This document shows positions 55,401 through 62,643 of a stretch of 64,000 nt of DNA, piece by piece. Each line of letters opens with the position of its first letter. Position 1 is the stretch's first letter. The translations under genes and the position numbers were made by a program. Below the pieces are notes generated by a model, which made no database searches, was not told the DNA's origin, and was given only the letters and a program-made list of their open reading frames with translations. This stretch comes from UBA8199 sp964507045. GTDB taxonomy: Bacteria; Verrucomicrobiota; Verrucomicrobiia; Limisphaerales; UBA8199. The DNA lies in NCBI GenBank assembly GCA_964507045.1, contig CAZDOO010000025.1:1-64000 (forward strand), given 5' to 3'.

Positions 55401-56658
55401 CAACCCCGGCGGCCAGATTTACGGCGTCGCGCCCATCACCCTAAGCGCCACCGCCGACTCCGGGTTGCCGGTCTCTTACACCGTTACCGCCGGCCCGGCG
55501 ACCATCAGCGGCAATACGCTGACCATTGCCGGCGCGGGCTCGGTCACGGTGCAGGCAGACCAGGCCGGGGATGCCTATACCTATGGTCCAGCGGCCTCGG
55601 TCTCGCAGACCTTTACGGTCAATCCGAGGACGCCCTACATTGGAGGCTGGCGTTATTATGACGGTACCACGGTCGTCGGGTATACGAATCTTACATGCTA
55701 TAATCTGGTTGGCAGTGATGAGGTGACTGTGGCTTCGGGCACCGCGCCCTTGGCCAGCGCGAATCAGGGCACGGGGGTGGAGATAACCTCTCTCAGCGGA
55801 TTGATTCTGGGCGGGGCCGACTCGAGCAAATACACGCTGGATGGGGCCGGGGGCTCGATCTCGATCCTTCCCTTGCCGGTGCAACTGAGCGGCAGCCGTC
55901 CTTACAACGGCGGCACCGACGCTGGGTATGCCATCCTGTCGGTGGCGAACAAGGTGAGCGGCGACAGCGTGAATGTCGCTTCCGGCAGCGGCACCTTGGC
56001 CAGCGCGAATCGCGGGGTGCAGCCGATCATCTCCTTCGGCAGCCTCGCCCTGGGCAACAATGCGGCTGCCAATTACACCCTCACCGGCGCTACCGGTTCA
56101 GTGCTGGTGGACTCGCTGCCGGTTTCGCCGAACATCAACGTCACCACGGAGCACGACCAACCGATCGTCCTCGACGTTGCCAAGCTGGTGGCCAAGGCGA
56201 CCGACGCGGATCCCGGCGACACCCTAAGTGTCACCGTCGCCGGTCCGACCAGTACCAACGGTCCGGCCAACAACGTTGCCCTCAACACGGACGCGGGAAC
56301 CATTACCTACACACCGGCGTCGGGCTATGCCGGCCCGGACCGCTTCAGTTACACCATCAGCGACCTCTACGGCGGAACCTGCACCCCTAACGTATATGTG
56401 ACGGTGACCTCGATCGGCAGGGCATCGCCGAACGTGGTTTCCTGCAGCTACGATTCCGCGTCGGCGACGTTCACGGTGAAATTCGCCGGCGTCCCGGGAG
56501 TTACGTACGGGGTTGAACGATCCTCGAGCTCAGGTCCCTGGACTCAGTTTACCACGGCTAGAGCCTCCGACACTGGGCCGGAGATCGGGTTGTTCACGGT
56601 CACGGATACGGCTGGGGGGGCAATGGCGCTTTACCGGACGGTATATCCGGCGCACTAG
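52411..56658 (+). CDS. 1415-residue multidomain secreted protein
   Basis: A signal peptide covers 1-30 (LGAMLLALTLMLPAARA). A glycosidase-like or Ig-like N-terminal half with several Cys and Trp residues runs to about 600 (ARPVLINLAASKVFNEFGWTVDMPCMDHYGHYAP, LRTWYWFQGCAPGTW). A fibronectin type III domain follows at about 600-675 (SVELSWDGARDNYGVRGYKLYRNG). Two tandem carbohydrate-binding-like repeats share TTYVVDM/RTYVVDM ... PAWTGTLQ/PGWTGSIQ (about 680-985). Then come MBG/YDG-type beta repeats (ITFNNPGGQIYGVAPITLSATA ... PLPVQLSGSRPYNGG) and a cadherin-like segment (VAKLVAKATDADPGDTLSVTV). The last 80 residues (GVTYGVERSSSSGPWTQF ... ALYRTVYPAH) are the shared C-terminal module. The role is probably cell-surface binding and possibly catalysis. 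Confidence 0.75.
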   Translation: MKKANSHLGILKSLGAMLLALTLMLPAARASISVDDINFTTATMASGVTEGGTLSGGGTMCVAIRNTGSTTETLSAVTINGTAIASASNLKWWRQQPTGDVPPGGVVSILAHFFGSPVAEGLSVTIGANCASGQSASLTKTLTTPKLRIGSVMPSADYKTLYLFLRNRDTVAWTVNNVYVDTEVTSQCAFLGGTTISGSRIGIVKVTYTTALTNLTPMSVRVRATPSGGSATTVGASIRLLDPKYNFGTWNGAAWDTAEKCTEVRYRYHHTVQTGDNNLPDEGIDRTTNYFYRAVANQDACANTDQFLQDNGRLDSVYAWYLHDEAERSYTSTHCNDDFIKYTRNSARPVLINLAASKVFNEFGWTVDMPCMDHYGHYAPLVNSAPSTHLLQEVMWYSDALKQNTEPLRTWYWFQGCAPGTWSTQPANWSIESQFWTHVMCGAKSTHWFKAAAGDAASYSSQFNRIESCARRLEQVKNIVLYGDTIDCTSSSNTKAPTRGIVGEEAMLAIIVSHNDSKVLSSYSLTSLSGLTLTVNVPSWISIQQVKQIGAADSINVTTPTYSVNGQTVTITGISLNNSTAGAGLAFLIGKNDTTPPEPPLYLTRSRMINSTSVELSWDGARDNYGVRGYKLYRNGVEFADTSGLVYTNTSYDASSVYTVKAYDMAGNLSAASPAWPASLPGQWKFDNANTGDYNSPAIRTDTWVDGAQVANVGVSGGQLHLDTTSQDAYIVTGGWQQPVMSIDSSAKKFIAITMQHNTPGTKAQLYWTTSASGSYSGNKSVQFSVVPNDTVLRTYVVDMTDVPGWTGSIQNLQFVPAVAAGHVDIDSILITDVVDGGWLWNANGDSLGWNTDGNTANWTAANGIWSFDINGNDPYVHPGGWNGSGYSMSVDTAARKFIRFRMQNPTSSTMGELFWGTTVNGNSWGSGGAYLQWSEVPSDPGFTTYVVDMSASPAWTGTLQSIRLDPTTTGTGRCQLDSFSICSNPKASGVQTITFNNPGGQIYGVAPITLSATADSGLPVSYTVTAGPATISGNTLTIAGAGSVTVQADQAGDAYTYGPAASVSQTFTVNPRTPYIGGWRYYDGTTVVGYTNLTCYNLVGSDEVTVASGTAPLASANQGTGVEITSLSGLILGGADSSKYTLDGAGGSISILPLPVQLSGSRPYNGGTDAGYAILSVANKVSGDSVNVASGSGTLASANRGVQPIISFGSLALGNNAAANYTLTGATGSVLVDSLPVSPNINVTTEHDQPIVLDVAKLVAKATDADPGDTLSVTVAGPTSTNGPANNVALNTDAGTITYTPASGYAGPDRFSYTISDLYGGTCTPNVYVTVTSIGRASPNVVSCSYDSASATFTVKFAGVPGVTYGVERSSSSGPWTQFTTARASDTGPEIGLFTVTDTAGGAMALYRTVYPAH

Positions 56659-56731
56659 GGCTGAAAGCAGTGTGTTGCGTTTAACAAGCATGGAAAGACC
56701 TCGACACCGAGAGAACAGATTGGAAGCATTT

Positions 56732-57436
56732 ATGAAAAGAACCTTTGGGGTGATCGTAGTACTGTTGGTGGCGCTCGCTCGTCCCGTTCAGGCTGACTTC
56801 TTCCAGACCTTCGATGCCGGCTTTCAGAATGGGGGCGTCATCCCCGACGGCCCTTTGACCGGCTGGACCGACACGCGGACCCTGAGTGGCGCTCCTTCTG
56901 GCCCGATCACGGATGTGAGTGTAACGCTGAACCTTAGCGGCGGCTGGAACGGGGACCTGTATGCATACCTGGTGCATGACACCGGCTTTGCCGTGTTGCT
57001 GAACCGGGTCGGGCGGGGCGTCGGTAATAGTGCCGGCTACGGGGATGCGGGGATGAACGTCACCTTAAGTGATTCCGCGTTGGTGAACATTCACTCCTAC
57101 GGTGGCTCGGGCGCACCTTCGGGGCCCTATTCCCCGGATGGCCGCAACATCAGCCCGCTATCCTCCACCGAGACTTTCAGCAGCGCATCGCCCAGTGCGC
57201 TGCTCGGCTCGTTTAACGGACTGAACGCCAATGGAAACTGGACACTGTTCATTGCGGACGTATCGAGCGGGGACCAGAGCACGGTGACGAGTTGGGGATT
57301 GGACATCGCGTCGGTGCCGGAGCCCGCCAGTCTGTTCGAAGGCTCCGTTGCGGTGCTTTTCCTCGGCAGCCTAATTCGGCTATACCGGATCCGACACCCT
57401 CGTGACGGAAAACCGCCCGAGCATAGGCTGCCGTAA
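56732..57436 (+). CDS. Exported P-domain (proprotein convertase-like) protein with PEP-CTERM tail
   Basis: ATG 56732 gives 234 residues. The signal peptide is MKRTFGVIVVLLVALARPVQA. Residues about 35-185 form a P/Homo B jelly roll (ITDVSVTLNLSGGWNGDLYAYLVHDTGFAVLLNRVG ... GNWTLFIADVSSGDQSTVTSWGLDI). The tail has VPEPAS, a hydrophobic helix (GSVAVLFLGSLIRLY) and a basic end, the PEP-CTERM sorting signal. Unusually, about 15 residues follow the basic cluster. No protease domain is attached. Confidence 0.83.
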   Translation: MKRTFGVIVVLLVALARPVQADFFQTFDAGFQNGGVIPDGPLTGWTDTRTLSGAPSGPITDVSVTLNLSGGWNGDLYAYLVHDTGFAVLLNRVGRGVGNSAGYGDAGMNVTLSDSALVNIHSYGGSGAPSGPYSPDGRNISPLSSTETFSSASPSALLGSFNGLNANGNWTLFIADVSSGDQSTVTSWGLDIASVPEPASLFEGSVAVLFLGSLIRLYRIRHPRDGKPPEHRLP

Positions 57437-57572
57437 ACAGACAACCAAACGACAAAGATCCTAAGTAAACGAGAACTGACCCATCACCTATAATTCCGCA
57501 GTAGGCTTTTGGGTTCCGACATGTTCTCCTACGCCATCGGCGAAATTACGGAGGCACCTCACCCTTCGAATA

Positions 57573-57822
57573 TTCGTGACCGTCGAGCCGGGTGACAGCT
57601 CGTCGCCGAACGTCACGCTTCCTCCGGCAATTGTGAATGGTCATTTCCGGATTGGCTTCGCCGGCATCCCCTCCTCACCTGCCGTTTTCATTACGCATCC
57701 AATCCAAACGGCCCCTGGACTACGGTCGCATCTATGTCGCCGGGGCCAAAGGCCAGTTCGCGTCTGAAGATCCCACCGATCCGCCTTCAAGCTCGGCCTT
57801 GTATCGAACTGTGTATCCTTAA
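57573..57822 (+). pseudogene. Frameshifted remnant of a shared C-terminal module
   Basis: FVTVEPGDSSSPNV ... GHFRIGFAGIPS resembles VYVTVTSIGRASPNV ... ATFTVKFAGVPG near the end of the 52411 protein. After a frame change the DNA reads SNPNGPWTTVAS (compare SSSGPWTQF), and after a second change SEDPTDPPSSSALYRTVYP (compare ALYRTVYPAH). Two frameshifts and no start show that it is a fossil of a paralogous gene end. Confidence 0.7.
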
Positions 57823-58370
57823 CCGACCCGTGGCAACCAGCTCCTAAGATCCACTGCGTCGCGACCAACGACGCGCGCTGCTTCACCAACGCCCCCGGAA
57901 CTCTGCGTTCGGGCGCAATCACGATGCAGCAGTCGCGCCAGCCTCCCCTTAACCCCGCGGCTGGCACGCCTGCTGCAACCATTGGAATGCGCCCTGCCAC
58001 TCCGCTCCGGACAAAGACCAAGTTAGAATCACGACTCCTTCGGGCTGTCGGGCGTCTCGCGTAGTCCTACGTCCTCCAGCACTGCCCGCGTTCCTACCGC
58101 CCTGAAGATGCTCTCTCAAGAAAAAGGTGTGAGAGAGCATTTTCAGGTCGGTAGGCCCGCTAGGCGTTGGCATCTCCTGGTCGGCGTTCGTTGGCAGCAG
58201 TTCCAGTCTCGGGTGGCTGCGTTCTATTTCCAGCGTGTCAGTTTGCCCGTGCAGTGGTGGCGGGCGTGCGGTTGTCCTCCTCAGTGGTGTCCCCGTCTCC
58301 CGTGGTGGCAGCCGTTGGTCTGGCGGTGGCTGCGTCTTTCTGGTTGGTTGCGGTAGGGCTCTCGCCCCGC
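57823..58370. other. Intergenic boundary between the degradation cluster and the mobile-element-like region
   Basis: There are about 550 bp with no convincing gene. A minus-strand open frame across it is Arg/Pro-rich and lacks motifs. The only strong structure is the hairpin at 58093-58155, which may mark the edge of the following element. Confidence 0.5.
58093..58155. repeat. Long hairpin (about 24-bp stem)
   Basis: cctaccg and cctgaagatgctctctc (58093-58117) pair with gagagagcattttcagg and cggtagg (58131-58155), with one mismatch and a 1x1 internal loop. The loop contains an A-run. No T-tract follows. Confidence 0.75.
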
Positions 58371-58658
58371 CTATGCCACTTCCAACAGAACCTCGGGATG
58401 CCTCGCTGCAATACGCAACAACACCTTTGCAGGACCTGTCGGCGTCCGCCGCCCCTGTTCCCAATTCTGCAACGTATCAGCGCTTATTCCCAAAATCGCG
58501 GCAAACTTGGACTGCGACAAACCAAGCTTGCCGCGCACACGCCCAACATTGGACTCCGGATTCACGCGAAACACGCGTCCGGGCTTCAACTGTCCGCGCT
58601 TGATCAAATTCGCCTCGCGCAGGCTCTGCTTCAACTCTTCAAAAAGTTCCTTTTTCAT
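58371..58658 (-). CDS. higA: HTH antitoxin, HigA/XRE type
   Basis: The 95-residue protein has a C-terminal Cro/CI-type helix-turn-helix (VGRVRGKLGLSQSKFAAILGISADTLQNWEQGRRTPTG). Its start overlaps the toxin stop by 4 bp (ATGA), so the two are co-translated. Toxin-first order is characteristic of HigB-HigA modules. It would bind the toxin and repress the promoter at 58977-59007. Confidence 0.85.
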   Translation of the reverse strand: MKKELFEELKQSLREANLIKRGQLKPGRVFRVNPESNVGRVRGKLGLSQSKFAAILGISADTLQNWEQGRRTPTGPAKVLLRIAARHPEVLLEVA

Positions 58659-58972
58659 AACTCAAATTCCTCAACCAATCGTCTCAGTTGCTTGATCTCA
58701 TCGTGCGACAAATCGTCGCGCTCGCTCTTCGGATAGGCCACGAGCAGCCAAATTTGATCGTCAGCAGTCTGCCAGTAATAAATGAATCGCAGCCCGCCGC
58801 GTTTGCCGCGGCCGCTCCCCGCCCAACGCAGCTTGCGCAGACCACCGCCGCCTGGGATGACCTTGCCCCAGTCAGGCCGCAGGGCCAGGGCGAGCTGCAG
58901 CTTTGCATACTCGTCGTCATCCATCAGCTTCCCGATCAATCGCGTGAACGTGGGCGTCTCAACAAATTCCAC
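58655..58972 (-). CDS. higB: RelE/HigB-like toxin
   Basis: The GTG start at 58972 (MEFVETPTFTRLIGKLMDDDEYAKLQLAL) gives 105 residues, matching the family start. The core LIPGGGGLRKLRWAGSGRGKRGGLRFIYYW has one substitution in place of the usual Leu/Pro head and retains the basic residues expected of a ribosome-dependent mRNA interferase. It ends with LLVAYPKSERDDLSHDEIKQLRRLVEEF. The translation start lies only about 8 bp after the -10 box, suggesting a leaderless mRNA. Confidence 0.87.
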   Translation of the reverse strand: MEFVETPTFTRLIGKLMDDDEYAKLQLALALRPDWGKVIPGGGGLRKLRWAGSGRGKRGGLRFIYYWQTADDQIWLLVAYPKSERDDLSHDEIKQLRRLVEEFEL

Positions 58973-58976
58973 GCAC

Positions 58977-59007
58977 AGTATAATACGCCAATGGCGTATA
59001 GTGTCAA
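58977..59007 (-). promoter_or_regulatory. Toxin-antitoxin promoter with embedded operator
   Basis: On the minus strand, TTGACA (59007-59002) and TATTAT (58985-58980) are 16 bp apart. A perfect dyad ATACGCCA-T-TGGCGTAT (58983-58999) fills the spacer and touches the -10 box. This is the expected place for autorepression by the antitoxin. Confidence 0.75.
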
Positions 59008-59640
59008 CACCTCGCTCACCGGAACCACGAAAACCGGCACGCACGACGACAGCCAGGCTACGCTTGGTCTCGACGTGCCCTTACACGAAGCCAGCTCGCT
59101 GAGGCTCGACCACCACCAGTTCGCCCTCCGATGCACGGCCCTGGGGACCGTGCAGCTACGGGCTCAAATTCCGCAACGAAGGAAACCGACCCACTCGGAC
59201 GCCAAATCCCGCGTCCAACCTTTTGTATCCGGTTCGTGAGCCTCACCCGCTCCGGCGCTTGCGGCCCTCCGGGTGCCCGGCCCTCGATGACTCGGCCGGG
59301 CAGGCTCCGCTAACACCCCCCTCCCCCCTAAAAGTCACCGCTTCGCGCAGAATGGAGGGGGGAGGGGGGCACGCTCCGCCCCGCTCAGCGCGCCTACGCG
59401 GCCCCCCTCCCCCATTTTCGCGGGCAACGTCAACATCAGCTCGCTGCGCTCGAAGGCCCATCAGGTGGAACGCTCCGCTGTCGCTCCGCTACGGCGCGCT
59501 GTCGCGCGCCAACGCCTCGCGCTTCGCGCTCGCGCAATCCAAAGCCCCCGGCCGGCGCATCACCAGCCCTAGCTTCGGAAACGCTCGCAAGCTCGCTGGC
59601 CTCCGCTGCGGCCTGGTCATGCGCCAGCCCCCGAAGTTAG

Positions 59641-59708
59641 TCTGGCCTCTGGCCGGTCAGGCCAACTCGTCCTTCCTCCCTCCCTCCTCAGCCTGACCGT
59701 CCAGAAGC
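59641..59708. repeat. 22-bp-arm hairpin
   Basis: Bases 59641-59662 pair with 59687-59708 at 20 of 22 positions, around a 24-nt pyrimidine-rich loop. It is non-coding. Confidence 0.75.
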
Positions 59709-59880
59709 CAGAACAGCGCGACCCCGCGCCCCATGACGCTGGACCTGTACCCCGCGGCGTGAGAGCGGCCAGCTTCTGCTCCGGCTACGGTGCTCGTGCC
59801 TGCGCGCCTGGGCCTCCGCAAAACTGGCCGCACTCACTACCGCCCCCAATATCAGTCTCACCTCTGGCGCTCCGTGCTCC

Positions 59881-59931
59881 GCGCTAGGCCTGAAGGCTTG
59901 CCCTGTTCCCCTTCAAGCCACGGCCTGGCGC
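59881..59931. repeat. Interrupted hairpin
   Basis: gcgctaggcc (59881-59890) pairs with ggcctggcgc (59922-59931), and ggcttg (59895-59900) with caagcc (59914-59919), separated by a small internal loop. Confidence 0.6.
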
Positions 59932-60077
59932 TGCGCACTCCTCGCCAGAAGTGAGAAAGCTCCCGGTCACTTCGCTCCTATGACCCGCTCCGTTCCCTAT
60001 GACGACCGCGCGCGCCAGCTTCAACTTCGCTCCGTTCGGGGCTGTCATGAAGGATGCTTCCGGCTCCAGCCACAAGA

Positions 60078-60225
60078 GCTGTTATCTGTAGTGCCGCCCC
60101 GTTGCCGTATCCCGCTAACGCGGGAACCCTCGGCACACGGGTCCCCGCCGCCTCATCGCAAGGCCTCCTGCCGCAGGCGCAACCCAGGAGGCCCTTCGGC
60201 GGCCCGGTGCACTAAAGATAACAGC
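60078..60225 (+). ncRNA. Candidate structured RNA or multi-branch element
   Basis: A 17-bp outer stem (60078-60094 with 60209-60225, one mismatch; gctgttatctgtagtgc-type) encloses further hairpins: cccgc/gcggg around taac, and ggcctcctg/caggaggcc with inner pairing. The outer stem is far longer than expected by chance. No promoter or product is evident, so an RNA role is inference. Confidence 0.4.
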
Positions 60226-60517
60226 GTCTTGTGTCCAGAAACCTCTCCGCGCCTGTCACGCTCACTGCTTGCGGCCGGCTGCCCTGACCCTGCGCCCCCG
60301 CCGGCCACGCAGTGCGCGCGCCAGTCGCTCCGGCATCCTTCACGCCAGCCCCGAACTCCGCTGGTTTAATCAGTTACGCGCGCGCGGAAAGCAAAGATCA
60401 CTCCGCTACGCTTCGTTTCGGGCGAGGCTTCGCCACGCCAGCGCGAGCTTCGCTCGAGAGAAAAGGCGAAGACGCTCTCAGGTCTTTTTCCCGCCGCCAG
60501 GCGCGGCTCTCACTGCA

Positions 60518-60649
60518 TCAGTCCGGTCTACCGCCCTCACCCGCCCGCTCAGGCCAGCAGGGGGCCGGACGCGGTTCCTCCTGAAGGCGACCTCCGCTGG
60601 CCGCCCTGCTGCGCGGGCTACTCGGGTGAAGGGCGATAGACCGGACTGA
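60518..60649 (+). ncRNA. Candidate radC-motif-like leader RNA upstream of RadC (element A)
   Basis: Three nested helices are visible: outer 60518-60543 with 60623-60649, middle gcccgc/gcgggc (60543-60548 with 60613-60618) and inner agcaggg/ccctgct (60556-60562 with 60604-60610). They enclose a 46-nt core (60561-60606) beginning ggggccggacg and ending ctggccgccc. An A-rich stretch and the RadC ATG at 60668 follow. A second copy with the same layout lies at 62842-62954. A published radC RNA motif occurs in 5' UTRs of radC and other DNA-interacting genes (literature knowledge); identity with it is unproven. Confidence 0.6.
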
Positions 60650-60667
60650 GCAGAGAAAAAAAAGACC

Positions 60668-61252
60668 ATGAGAACTACATCACAAATCCAAGAAGTCGGT
60701 TCAGGGCTCCAGAGCCGTCCTGATGAGCAGCAGAACGCAAGCCTCCAGCCCCCTCTGCCGGGGCTGGACAAGATGGTCAAGCCCTTCCGCTTCGCTCCCT
60801 CACCCTACGTTTACAAGGTAGTCCCCTTGCGCGAGGCCAGGACCCCGGACCAGATGACCCTTTGCGACACACCCGAAGCCGCCGCCGCCTATTGGCGCTT
60901 GCACGTGCCCAATACCGAGGCCTTCGACCCCGAGTGCGAGTGCTTCACGGTGTTGCTGCTGAACACCCGCCGCCGCATCAAGGCCCATCACCTCGTCAGC
61001 GTAGGCACCCACGACACCTTGCTAGTCCACCCGCTGCAAGTGTTCCGCCTCGCCATCATGACCTCCGCCGCCGCGCTGGTGCTCATGCACAACCACCCGA
61101 GCGGCGAGCCCACCCCGAGTGAAGCCGACATCAAGGTTACCCGCGACCTCATCCGCGCCGGGCAGCTCCTCAAGATTGAAGTGCTCGACCACGTCATCAT
61201 TGGCAACCCTCGCCCTTCATCGCTCCGCGAGCTTGGCTACTTTGCAGTCTAG
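60668..61252 (+). CDS. radC: RadC-like JAB/MPN-domain protein, mobile-element type
   Basis: The 194-residue protein carries the JAMM metalloprotease-like signature HNHPSGEPTPSEADIKVTRDL, preceded by ECFTVLLLNTRRRIKAHHLVSVGT and followed by VLDHVIIG. The N-terminal 50 residues lack the helix-hairpin-helix of chromosomal RadC, giving the short form common on plasmids, phages and integrative elements. Its biochemical role is unresolved in general. The start is preceded by A-rich leader DNA without a strong ribosome site, after the structured element at 60518-60649. A small gene with its own AGGAGG site follows 11 bp after the stop. Confidence 0.88.
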   Translation: MRTTSQIQEVGSGLQSRPDEQQNASLQPPLPGLDKMVKPFRFAPSPYVYKVVPLREARTPDQMTLCDTPEAAAAYWRLHVPNTEAFDPECECFTVLLLNTRRRIKAHHLVSVGTHDTLLVHPLQVFRLAIMTSAAALVLMHNHPSGEPTPSEADIKVTRDLIRAGQLLKIEVLDHVIIGNPRPSSLRELGYFAV

Positions 61253-61263
61253 GAGGCCCTGCC

Positions 61264-61533
61264 ATGACCGCAGCACAAGCCCAGTTCCGCACCGACCTTG
61301 CCGAGACCGCCGACACAGGCCCTTGGCGCGGTGTTTACTTCGACGGCCCGCAGTCCGACCAAGACCCCGAAGGCGAGGAAATCCCCGTGTGGGTTGTTTA
61401 CGTAGGCGACGAGGAAGCCGAACCCACCGGGACCGTTTACCACGTTTACAACTTCGCCCGCGCTCAGGCCCTCGCCGAGCGCATGGCCCAAGACCGCCGC
61501 CTTGAACTCATCCACGAAGCCGCCACCGCCTGA
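61264..61533 (+). CDS. Small acidic protein of unknown function
   Basis: The 89-residue product has a good AGGAGG site 7 bp before ATG 61264. It is strongly acidic (DQDPEGEEIPVWVVYVGDEEAEP), with a beta-rich centre and a C-terminal helix (AQALAERMAQDRRLELIHEAA). It lies in the radC operon of the mobile-element-like region. Small acidic proteins in such places can be DNA mimics, but nothing here proves this. Confidence 0.65.
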   Translation: MTAAQAQFRTDLAETADTGPWRGVYFDGPQSDQDPEGEEIPVWVVYVGDEEAEPTGTVYHVYNFARAQALAERMAQDRRLELIHEAATA

Positions 61534-61536
61534 TTT

Positions 61537-61962
61537 ATGAACAACACGAACAACAATCAATCCGGCTTTAGCCTTCAGCCTTTAGCCTTTAGCCTTGTCC
61601 ACGCCTACACCCGCTCGCAAGCGATTGCGGACGGCTTTCAAATCGAAGTGACGAAAACCGCGCAGGAAGCGGGAATCCGCTTTCCGGTATTCATCACTCG
61701 CGGAGTCTATGAGCAATGCGTAGCCGTCCCGCCCGGTGTCACCGGCCAGGACGAAGCCGGCAGGCTGTGGGATGTCGTGTGGCTTTTGCGCCATGCCATC
61801 CTCCGCAGCCGCCCCGGCACCAGTCGCTTGCCCTTTGCGCTCTACGTGCGCAACTCCGACAAGCACCCCGCCCGCCTCACAAAGCTGATCGCCACCGCTG
61901 GCGCGGTTGACATAGACGACCCCGCACCGGCCATCACAATACTTTTGCCGGACGAGGATTGA
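61537..61962 (+). CDS. DUF6573-like small protein
   Basis: The 141-residue protein has the conserved run HAYTRSQAIADGFQIEVTKTAQEAGIRFPVFITRGVYEQCVAV ... GRLWDVVWLLRHAI ... ITILLPDED. This fits DUF6573, a family carried mainly on plasmids and other mobile elements (recollection). Function is unknown. The N-terminal 20 residues are encoded by short repeats of ctttagcc (SLQPLAFSL), and no strong ribosome site precedes ATG 61537, so the true start may be lower. Confidence 0.7.
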   Translation: MNNTNNNQSGFSLQPLAFSLVHAYTRSQAIADGFQIEVTKTAQEAGIRFPVFITRGVYEQCVAVPPGVTGQDEAGRLWDVVWLLRHAILRSRPGTSRLPFALYVRNSDKHPARLTKLIATAGAVDIDDPAPAITILLPDED

Positions 61963-61971
61963 ACCCGCACC

Positions 61972-61997
61972 GCTGGCCCCGGGCAACCGGGGCCAGC
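61972..61997 (+). promoter_or_regulatory. GNRA-capped 11-bp hairpin before the 62006 gene
   Basis: gctggccccgg (61972-61982) pairs perfectly with ccggggccagc (61987-61997) around a GCAA tetraloop. It lies 10 bp after one stop and 9 bp before the next start, where a ribosome site would be. It could modulate translation or mRNA ends. Confidence 0.6.
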
Positions 61998-62005
61998 CCT
62001 TCACC

Positions 62006-62326
62006 ATGAGCCAGACTTTCCTTCTCTTCGAGCAGCAGGCCCGCGACGCCGAGCAGGCCGCGATTGACGCCAAGCGCGCCGCCAAGGAAGCCGCCGCCCA
62101 AGCCCGAGCCGAGGCCAAGCGGAAAGAGGAGATGGAGAAAAGCACCCGCCGCTTGATGCGTGAAGCCGCCTACCGCCGCAAGCACCCGCCCGGCTTCGCT
62201 CAGTGCGGCATCAACTGGTACCCCGCGGGCTCAGGCTGGACCCACTGTCACAAATGCGGCCAGCCCCTCAATTACACCACCGACCGCGACGCCAAACCCC
62301 GCGAATGCCCAGGTCGCAGGCCATGA
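62006..62326 (+). CDS. Small coiled-coil protein with zinc-ribbon end
   Basis: The 106-residue protein has a charged helix (residues about 8-50, FEQQARDAEQAAIDAKRAAKEAAAQARAEAKRKEE) likely to form a coiled coil. A C-terminal Cys/His cluster follows (CGINWYPAGSGWTHCHKCGQPLNYTT ... CPG), consistent with one zinc ribbon. It is probably DNA- or RNA-associated; no family is recognised. It is the last gene of the run starting at radC. Confidence 0.65.
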   Translation: MSQTFLLFEQQARDAEQAAIDAKRAAKEAAAQARAEAKRKEEMEKSTRRLMREAAYRRKHPPGFAQCGINWYPAGSGWTHCHKCGQPLNYTTDRDAKPRECPGRRP

Positions 62327-62416
62327 CAATTCAGCCAAGGGGCAGCCACCCGGACGCAAGTCCGTTGAGCGGCACTCTACTTTGCCAGCCGGTGGCTGGC
62401 CCCTTGGCCAAAATTT

Positions 62417-62441
62417 CGCGCGCTTCGCGCGCGTGGTTTTT
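62417..62441 (+). terminator. Probable terminator of the radC operon
   Basis: A 7-bp stem cgcgcgc/gcgcgcg with loop ttc (62417-62433) is followed by tggttttt. It lies 91 bp after the stop at 62326. Confidence 0.5.
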
Positions 62442-62643
62442 CCGGACGCGGGGCTCTGCCCTCGACCCGCCAGGACTTGCAGCCCTGGACCCGCCTCCTC
62501 TTCCGAACCATCTCCAACCCCTCTGCCCATTTTCGTCCAGGCTCGCTGCGCTCGCGGAGTGTACGAAGTTCGCTCGCCCGTATCCCCGACCGCGCCGAAT
62601 CGCCCATGCAGCCACCGGCCCCCGGCGCTGACAAAGGTGTCCC

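Larger units (their letters stand above)
59008..60517. other. Long non-coding region with several strong hairpins
   Basis: About 1.5 kb separate the toxin promoter from the RNA element before radC. Open frames exist but their translations are Arg/Pro/Ser/Ala-rich, without motifs and with codon use unlike the neighbours. The region holds C/G-rich inverted tracts (59315-59420) and long-stem hairpins at 59641-59708, 59881-59931 and 60078-60225. Confidence 0.6.

Noticed and set aside
30224..57436. Bacteroidetes-style polysaccharide utilisation locus
   Set aside because: No SusC or SusD homolog is present; the gene set fits a Verrucomicrobia degradation cluster instead.
57949..58464. 171-codon minus-strand open frame
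   Set aside because: Arg/Pro/Gln-rich, no domain, and it overlaps the antitoxin gene and the hairpin at 58093-58155.
60078..60225. Retron-type msr/msd RNA
   Set aside because: The outer inverted repeat is suggestive, but no reverse transcriptase gene lies next to it.
59223..60649. Three open frames of 126-157 codons between the toxin-antitoxin pair and radC
   Set aside because: Composition is dominated by Arg, Pro, Ser and Ala, no motif or ribosome site is seen, and they run across strong hairpins.
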